From an uncultured Flavobacteriales bacterium (GTDB taxonomy: Bacteria > Bacteroidota > Bacteroidia > Flavobacteriales > UBA1820), in the NCBI GenBank assembly GCA_938023515.1, contig CALJDR010000093.1, positions 1 through 17,851 on the forward strand: a DNA stretch of 17,851 bases, in the 5' to 3' direction. Below the pieces are notes generated by a model. The model saw only the letters and a program-made list of their open reading frames with translations, was not told the origin of the DNA and made no database searches. The translations under genes and the position numbers were made by a program. Within the stretch, counting starts at the first letter, position 1. Each line of letters begins with the position of its first letter. Positions 13,533-17,851 of the stretch are shown here, one piece after another.

Positions 13533-13913
13533 ATGAATATTCCGGAAAATTTGAAGTACACCAAAGACCACGAATGGATAAAAGTGGAAGGAAATGTGGC
13601 GACCGTAGGCATTACGGATTATGCGCAGAACGAATTGGGCGATATCGTTTATGTGGACGTGGAAACCGACGGCGACGCTTTGGCCAAGGAAGACGTATTC
13701 GGCTCGATCGAGGCGGTTAAAACGGTTTCCGATCTGTTCATGCCGGCTTCGGGTACCGTATCGGAATTCAACAATGCCCTGGACAGCGCACCGGAACTGG
13801 TGAACAAAGACCCGTATGGGGAAGGCTGGATCATCAAGATAACCCTCTCCAAACCGGAAGAGTTGAATGAGCTCCTTTCTGCCGCGCAGTACAAGGAGTT
13901 GATCGGCGCTTAA
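13533..13913 (+). CDS. gcvH: Glycine cleavage system H protein
   Basis: A 126-residue lipoyl carrier that shuttles the aminomethyl group between the P, T and L proteins of the glycine cleavage complex; H proteins also take part in lipoate relay. It starts MNIPENLKYTKDHEWIK, the family signature, with the lipoylated lysine K63 in GSIEAVKTVSD. The ATG at 13533 is chosen over a GTG at 13527 for this reason. No other gcv gene is nearby. A strong bidirectional terminator follows. Confidence 0.97.
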   Translation: MNIPENLKYTKDHEWIKVEGNVATVGITDYAQNELGDIVYVDVETDGDALAKEDVFGSIEAVKTVSDLFMPASGTVSEFNNALDSAPELVNKDPYGEGWIIKITLSKPEELNELLSAAQYKELIGA

Positions 13914-13926
13914 ATAGCGTAAGTAG

Positions 13927-13975
13927 ACTCCCTATAAAAAAGCCCCGCAAATTGCGGGGCTTTTTTATAGGGAGT
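13927..13975. terminator. Bidirectional terminator with perfect 24-bp arms
   Basis: The left arm runs 13927-13950 and the right arm 13952-13975, perfectly complementary around a single A. The GC-rich core (GCCCCGCAA/TTGCGGGGC) is flanked by AAAAAA and TTTTTT, then by CCTAT/ATAGG, so it terminates in both directions. It separates convergent gcvH and the thioredoxin gene, and touches the latter's stop codon. Confidence 0.93.
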
Positions 13976-15081
13976 TATTCGCCGAATATTTCCCCGAGTT
14001 TTTCTTTGATGTTCGGGTTGCGCTCGACGATCTTTCCGTCCGGATCTATCAGGATGGTGCAGGGAATAGCTTTGATGCCATATTCCTTTGCCCCGGCGGA
14101 ATTCCACAGTTTCACGTCGGACATCTGGTGCCAGGGGATATCCAAATCTGCGATCCCTTTCAGCCAGGCATCCTTTTTTGCATCGAGCGATACGCCGATC
14201 ACTTCGAATCCTTTGTCATGGTATTTGGCATACAGCTCTTTCAGTTCCGGGATAGAGGCCCGGCACGGCCCGCACCAGGAAGCCCAAAAATCTACCAGTA
14301 CATATTTCCCTTTCCCGGCGTAGTCCGACAACCGGACAGTGTCGCCCTCGGGTGTGGGCGCTTCGATGTCGATGAACGGATTTCCCGGTTCAGTGGCCTG
14401 TAGCGTGGCCGCATATTTTATCATTTCGGCGTTATACGGTTCTTTTTTCAGGTCTTCCGGAATGGCATCGACCGCGCGTTTGAGGATGGGCAAGGGCATA
14501 AAAAGAAAATCCCCGCTGTTGAAGGCTGATTTTCCGGCGGCGTTGCGGATGTTGGCGATGACAAAATCGGCTTTGTAATTGCACACGATGGCATACAGGC
14601 TGTCGAGTTGGGCTTGGAGTTCCTGTTTCCGCACTTCGGTAATGGTAGTATCGCGGTACTCTTTGCCGGCCTTTTTTACGGGAGCGTATAATCTTTTGCT
14701 CTCCTGCCGGAAGGCTTGGTATTTATCGTTGAGCGGGGTGCCGGATACGATACTTTTCGGGTCGTAGTTTTCGTCGTAAGTGTCCAATATTACGTTTATC
14801 TTTTTCCCGTCTGTGAAAACCAAGGCCGAAAGGCCCATCCGGATGTCCTTGGGGTAGGCCCTCAGGATGACGGGGCCTTCGCCTTCGGCGGTACCTTTAA
14901 AGGTGAATTTACCGCTGTGTACGGGTATTTTTCCCAAGACGACGTCTTTTTTGTCCACGATTTTGGTGACAGTCACTGTGTCGCCCTCAGCGGCTCCGAC
15001 GGCGGTGCCGGAGATCGTGTAAGTACTTTGTGCCCAGCACGCCAAGGGTGCGCAAAAGGCGAAGAGGAAGAATTTTTTCAT
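13975..15081 (-). CDS. TlpA-family thiol:disulfide protein with N-terminal DUF4369-type domain
   Basis: A 368-residue exported protein. The signal peptide (MKKFFLFAFCAPLACWAQ) is probably cleaved near residue 18. A DUF4369-like beta-rich domain (about 20-115, YTISGTAVGAAEGDTVTV) and a helical linker precede a TlpA/AhpC-type thioredoxin domain (about 235-368). That domain has the active site WASWCGPC (C270, C273) and the cis-proline of IKAIPCTIL (P340). Such proteins are very common in Bacteroidetes and usually act as periplasmic thiol-disulfide reductases, with unknown clients. The ATG at 15081 is chosen because the signal peptide starts there; an upstream in-frame ATG at 15150 adds 23 residues that would hide it. 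Cysteines at 10 and 15 do not make a good lipobox. It is a single gene, convergent with gcvH. Confidence 0.93.
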   Translation of the reverse strand: MKKFFLFAFCAPLACWAQSTYTISGTAVGAAEGDTVTVTKIVDKKDVVLGKIPVHSGKFTFKGTAEGEGPVILRAYPKDIRMGLSALVFTDGKKINVILDTYDENYDPKSIVSGTPLNDKYQAFRQESKRLYAPVKKAGKEYRDTTITEVRKQELQAQLDSLYAIVCNYKADFVIANIRNAAGKSAFNSGDFLFMPLPILKRAVDAIPEDLKKEPYNAEMIKYAATLQATEPGNPFIDIEAPTPEGDTVRLSDYAGKGKYVLVDFWASWCGPCRASIPELKELYAKYHDKGFEVIGVSLDAKKDAWLKGIADLDIPWHQMSDVKLWNSAGAKEYGIKAIPCTILIDPDGKIVERNPNIKEKLGEIFGE

Positions 15082-15103
15082 GCAACTGAAGTTTTGTATC
15101 CTG

Positions 15104-15132
15104 CAAATGAACGGATTTTTCGGTATAAACAA
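15104..15132 (-). promoter_or_regulatory. Possible promoter of the TlpA-family gene
   Basis: On the minus strand, TTG (15132-15130) and TTCATTTG (15111-15104, one mismatch to TAnnTTTG) are 18 bp apart, about 22 nt before the ATG at 15081. Placement is good, but the -7 element is imperfect. Confidence 0.4.
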
Positions 15133-15237
15133 GTGTTTTTTTTGCGGCATTTGGAATTAACATATACGCGAATGCGGTGTCCGGGCTCTTCTCAGAGGCT
15201 TTCGAGGGATAAAAGAAGATGTCCTGTAAAAAAATAC

Positions 15238-15269
15238 TTGCTTTTGTCCGGGGGATTGTCGGATATTTG
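15238..15269 (+). promoter_or_regulatory. Promoter of the B12 locus
   Basis: GATATTTG (15262-15269, one mismatch to TAnnTTTG) lies just before the riboswitch. Possible -33 elements are TTG at 15238-15240 (21-bp spacing) or TTTTG at 15242-15246 (15-bp spacing). Neither spacing is ideal. The 15133-15237 part of this gap, toward the divergent thioredoxin gene, shows nothing else. Confidence 0.4.
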
Positions 15270-15270
15270 C

Positions 15271-15458
15271 ATCGGCAAACGGTTCCCATTTTTTGGGATT
15301 AAAAGGGAACGCCGTGTAAATCGGCGACAGTTCCCGCTGCTGTGAACCCCGTCCGCATTCTGATGCGGTCAGCGCTTTCAAGAAACGTCACTGGCGTTCT
15401 ACCAAAGAACACCGGGAAGGCTTTGAAAGTGGGGTGAGTCAGAAGACCTGCCTTTGCA
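15271..15458 (+). promoter_or_regulatory. Cobalamin (adenosyl/methyl-B12) riboswitch aptamer
   Basis: The family core is recognisable in order: GGTTCCC then GGGATTAAAAGGGAA (15281-15309), GCCGTGTAAATCGGCGACAG (15311-15330), CCCGCTGCTGTGAA (15333-15346), and the B12 box AGTCAGAAGACCTGCC (15437-15452), one base off the usual AGTCAGGAGACCTGCC. GGCA (15274-15277) can close P1 with TGCC (15449-15452). Peripheral stems lie between 15350 and 15430. Cobalamin binding normally represses the gene downstream, here the propeller lipoprotein, which begins 264 nt after the aptamer. Confidence 0.93.
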
Positions 15459-15560
15459 TAGGGATTTTACAGCCTGCGGAGAATGGGCCGGATAAGTCAA
15501 TATGGCGGAAGGTATTTATTCTAAAATTGAACCTTTTGCAAAGCCTTCGGGCTCCATATC

Positions 15561-15715
15561 GCTTGCTGTAAGATCTGCAAAAACACGGCAAGCATGAATT
15601 ACAAAGTTGTTTTATCGGTCGGAAAAGCCACCTTGGGAGAACAGGGGCGGACTTTTTATGCTTGCTTGTGTCGTTTTGCCGGGAATAGCAAACATTAACG
15701 AACATAAACAAGCAA
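15561..15715 (+). promoter_or_regulatory. Candidate switching expression platform of the riboswitch
   Basis: Four related short segments can pair in alternative ways. A = GCTTGC (15561-15566), B = GCAAGCAT (15588-15595), C = ATGCTTGCTTGT (15658-15669), D = ACAAGCAA (15708-15715). A pairs with B over 6 bp, helped by TGT/ACA inside. B pairs with the first 8 bases of C. The last 8 bases of C (15662-15669) pair with D, which ends 7 nt before the start codon at 15723. A:B with C:D would hide the initiation region; B:C would free it. A C(UUCG)G hairpin (15542-15553) lies just upstream. The complementarity is seen; the switching is inferred. Confidence 0.45.
15594..15698 (+). CDS. Possible 34-codon upstream ORF in the riboswitch leader
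   Basis: An ATG at 15594 opens a 34-residue frame (MNYKVVLSVGKATLGEQG ... GNSKH) ending TAA at 15696-15698, 24 nt before the propeller gene. Its start codon lies at the end of segment B of the proposed switch. I recognise no family and see no signal peptide or ribosome-binding site. It may be chance, or a leader peptide coupling translation to the main gene. Confidence 0.2.
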   Translation: MNYKVVLSVGKATLGEQGRTFYACLCRFAGNSKH

Positions 15716-15722
15716 TCGAAAA

Positions 15723-17198
15723 ATGAAAAAACTGTTCTTATTATTGGCACTTGTCTTTGTGCTTTCATCCTGCAGCAAGGATGATCTGACACTTCCCGAA
15801 CCGGAAGCATCCATTACCCTTCCAGACGGAACATCCCCTTCCGGCGATGTCAATTTGGCGATGGGCGGTACAGCGACTTTCACAGCTAAGTGCGATAATG
15901 TGGAGGCAGCCCGTTACGAATGGCGCCTTGATGGAACTCTCAAAAGCATAGAGAAGACTTACACGTTCACAGCCGAAACCCCCGGTACTTATACGGTGTC
16001 GTTGAAAGTACTCAATGCCGACCAGGTGGCCGGTGAGGAAGTTTTAGTGACGATAGTCGTTTCGGGCCCGTACAAGAACGGCACGTATTTCCTGATGGAA
16101 GGCAATATGAGCAGCGACAACGGCTCCATCTGCTTTATCGACGAGAACGGCACCTACTATCCCAATCCTTACGGACAGGCTAACCTCAATTCCGAAGGAA
16201 AACCGACTTCCCCCGGGAATGTCCTTCAGGATATGTTCATCTATAAGGACAATGCCTATTTCATTACGCAGAACGGGGCTTCCCAAGGGCAGGGAGCTCG
16301 CCTGGTGATCGCCGACGCCCAGACGCTCAAAATGAAAAAGCTGGTAACAGGTTCTATCGATGATTCCGACGTATGGCCCCAGCACATCGTGGTGATCGAT
16401 GAGAACAAGGCGTACATCCGTTATTCGACTTCCGACTACGAACAAAACTCGGGGATCCGGGTGATGAACCTGGCTACCGGAGTGTGGAATACAACCGATA
16501 TCGAAGGCACTTACGGGAAGTTTACCGTGGCAGGTTCCACGAAGGCCCGTATGCTCCTTCAGGGCGATAAAGTATTTGCTCCCTGCGGACAGTACCTGAA
16601 AGTGATCGACACCAAGACCGATAAAGTGGTCAAATCCATCGATTTCGGTGCCCCACGCCAGACGAAGGATATCGTCAAAGGACATGACGGCAATATTTAT
16701 ATGCTGGTATCCGGCAAATGGACGGGATCGACTTACAGCCCGACCTATACGACCGAAGCTACGGTGGTGTGCATCAATCCGAACGATTACACGTATACCG
16801 AAAAAGTACTTCCTTCGGAATATCAGATGCCGGTAGCTACCTGGTCGCCCAACGTAGGTATGTGCGCATCGTTCACGGAGGATGCGCTGTTCTTCCGCAT
16901 GGGTGCTGGTTTTTCCACTTCCGTAGTGGCCCGGTACGATTATAAGACCGGAGAGGCGAAACAACTGGTGGATGTGCAGGGCCAGAGCGGGCTCAATTCT
17001 ATGGTTTACGGTTATTTGGGTGTAGACCCGAATAATGTGCTCTATGTCGGTACGACGGACTATTCCAACTCCAAGATCGGTACGTTCGACGCTAAGACCG
17101 GCGCCCGCCTGGAAAACACGTATGATATCCGCAGCGGCAGCCCGGCCGGGATAGACTTTACCTACCGGTTCTCCGACGAATATCTGGGAAGAAAATAA
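15723..17198 (+). CDS. BtuG-like surface beta-propeller lipoprotein with PKD/Ig-like domain, B12-regulated
   Basis: A 491-residue lipoprotein (VFVLSSC, C17). SKDD after the cysteine is the kind of acidic signal that favours surface export in Bacteroidetes. A PKD/Ig-like domain (about 25-113, with ARYEWRLDG and TPGTYTVSLKVLN) precedes a YncE/DUF5074-type propeller (about 118-485). The latter opens with NGTYFLMEGNMSSDNGS and has repeats such as VLQDMFIYKDNAYFITQNG and LKVIDTKTDKVVKSIDFG. The closest characterised model is BtuG of Bacteroides, which binds cobinamide and cobalamin at the surface and caps the BtuB transporter. The B12 riboswitch upstream supports that role here; direct homology was not tested. 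The PKD domain may be a spacer from the membrane. Its partner BtuB is not in the window. The next gene begins 20 nt downstream, in the same operon. Confidence 0.85.
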   Translation: MKKLFLLLALVFVLSSCSKDDLTLPEPEASITLPDGTSPSGDVNLAMGGTATFTAKCDNVEAARYEWRLDGTLKSIEKTYTFTAETPGTYTVSLKVLNADQVAGEEVLVTIVVSGPYKNGTYFLMEGNMSSDNGSICFIDENGTYYPNPYGQANLNSEGKPTSPGNVLQDMFIYKDNAYFITQNGASQGQGARLVIADAQTLKMKKLVTGSIDDSDVWPQHIVVIDENKAYIRYSTSDYEQNSGIRVMNLATGVWNTTDIEGTYGKFTVAGSTKARMLLQGDKVFAPCGQYLKVIDTKTDKVVKSIDFGAPRQTKDIVKGHDGNIYMLVSGKWTGSTYSPTYTTEATVVCINPNDYTYTEKVLPSEYQMPVATWSPNVGMCASFTEDALFFRMGAGFSTSVVARYDYKTGEAKQLVDVQGQSGLNSMVYGYLGVDPNNVLYVGTTDYSNSKIGTFDAKTGARLENTYDIRSGSPAGIDFTYRFSDEYLGRK

Positions 17199-17218
17199 AC
17201 CCGGTATCGACTGGAAAG

Positions 17219-17801
17219 ATGAAAAACAGATATTCCATAGTAATCTCATTGCTGCTCTGTACCGCGTTCTGCGGCTGCCAGAAGGAAAGTACGTCCGTGG
17301 AGGTACAGGGCATTGCGGTGCAGGGGACAGCTACGGCCGAGGTGTCTCAGCCGCTCCGGTTGTCCGCCGGGGTGCTTCCTGAGAATGCGACCGGGCCGTA
17401 TGCCATTCTGTGGAAAAGTTCCGATCCGACGGTGGCCGATGTGGCCGAGGACGGTACGGTAACACCTGTCAAGGAGGGGACGGCGGTGATCACCGCCTAC
17501 CTGAAAGACCGGCCTTCCGTAAGTTCCCAGTGTACCGTTACAGTGAAAAGGAACGGGCAGGGCGATGTGGTGTTCGAGGACGAACGCTTCGAAAAAGCCG
17601 TACTGGGCCTTTTCGACAAGGACAACGACGGACACATAAGCCGTTCGGAAGCCGAGGCGGTAAAAGTGCTCGACGTACAGAACCTGTATATCCGGTCCCT
17701 GAAAGGAATAGAGTATTTCACGAACCTCGAAGAGCTCTACTGCAGTAACAATTCCCTCAAGGGGGATCAATTGGACCTAAGTGCCAATGCGGCCCTCAAA
17801 G
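17219..17801 (+). CDS. Ig-like (BIG2) / EF-hand / leucine-rich-repeat lipoprotein, 3' truncated by the window
   Basis: The first 194 codons are native; the frame then runs into adapter at 17802 with no stop. The lipoprotein signal ends FCGC (C20). A BIG2-type Ig-like fold follows (about 27-110, with ILWKSSDPTVADVAEDGTV and EGTAVITAYL). At 133-144 a canonical EF-hand loop (DKDNDGHISRSE, ligands D133, D135, D137 and E144) resembles those preceding LRRs in Bacteroidetes surface proteins. Leucine-rich repeats then begin (SLKGIEYFTNLEELYCSNN, LDLSANAAL) and probably continue beyond the end. The start lies 20 nt after the propeller gene, so it should be under the same B12 control. It may be an accessory surface binder; no B12-binding function is established for this architecture. 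Confidence 0.88.
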
Positions 17802-17851
17802 CTGTCTCTTATACACATCTCCGAGCCCACGAGACTCGACGTCAACTCGTA
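17802..17851 (+). other. Nextera i7-side sequencing adapter (not genomic)
   Basis: Bases 17802-17820 (CTGTCTCTTATACACATCT) are the Tn5 mosaic end and 17821-17835 the read-2 adapter tail. Bases 17836-17843 (TCGACGTC) sit in the i7 index position; I recall this as N729. Bases 17844-17851 match the start of the P7 primer with one mismatch at 17845. Translation past 17801 is artefactual. Confidence 0.98.

Noticed and set aside
16044..17249. 401-codon minus-strand frame opposite the propeller lipoprotein
   Set aside because: Antisense shadow. The plus strand has a lipoprotein signal, a PKD block and propeller repeats, and follows a riboswitch.
47..17801. CRISPR array, tRNA or rRNA gene, insertion sequence, phage or integrase gene
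   Set aside because: I looked on both strands and saw no regularly spaced repeats, cloverleaf, rRNA segments, transposase motifs or recombinase motifs.

Overview
The window reads as a chromosomal segment of a gut-type Bacteroidales bacterium, perhaps Alistipes-like (Rikenellaceae). The support is Bacteroidetes promoters (TTG ... TAnnTTTG) before several genes, few Shine-Dalgarno sequences, a GH13_8 branching enzyme, a DUF4369/TlpA thioredoxin, bactofilins and a BtuG-type surface propeller behind a cobalamin riboswitch. The genus is a guess. Bases 1-46 and 17802-17851 are Illumina Nextera adapter with index sequence, so native DNA spans only 47-17801. Both end genes are cut at the adapters.

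Layout. (a) 47-2655: cytoskeletal block. It holds the 3' end of one actin-like gene, an intact actin-like ATPase whose phosphate-1 motif lies at the C-terminus instead of the N-terminus (an apparent circular permutation), and two bactofilins. (b) 2656-4228: a duplicated promoter repeat, then a membrane-anchored triple helix-hairpin-helix protein and a nitroreductase. (c) 4229-4622: rpsU (bS21) with a long leader carrying a full Shine-Dalgarno sequence far from the rpsU start. (d) 4687-12608, minus strand: adaptor, RND pump and outer-membrane factor as one tripartite efflux operon, then a terminator and glgB. (e) 12871-13913: ruvA and gcvH. (f) 13975-15081, minus strand: a TlpA-family thioredoxin, sharing a 49-bp terminator with gcvH. 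(g) 15238-17801: a B12 riboswitch with a long, structured downstream leader, a BtuG-like propeller lipoprotein, and a truncated lipoprotein with Ig-like, EF-hand and leucine-rich-repeat parts.

How the genes work together. The actin-like gene and first bactofilin are 15 nt apart and end at a shared terminator, so they probably form one cytoskeletal transcription unit. The three efflux genes encode a full inner-membrane/periplasm/outer-membrane pump. The riboswitch, propeller and LRR lipoprotein probably form a B12-repressed surface capture locus that continues past the window. The most novel-looking item is the permuted actin-like protein; next are the rpsU leader and the riboswitch expression platform.
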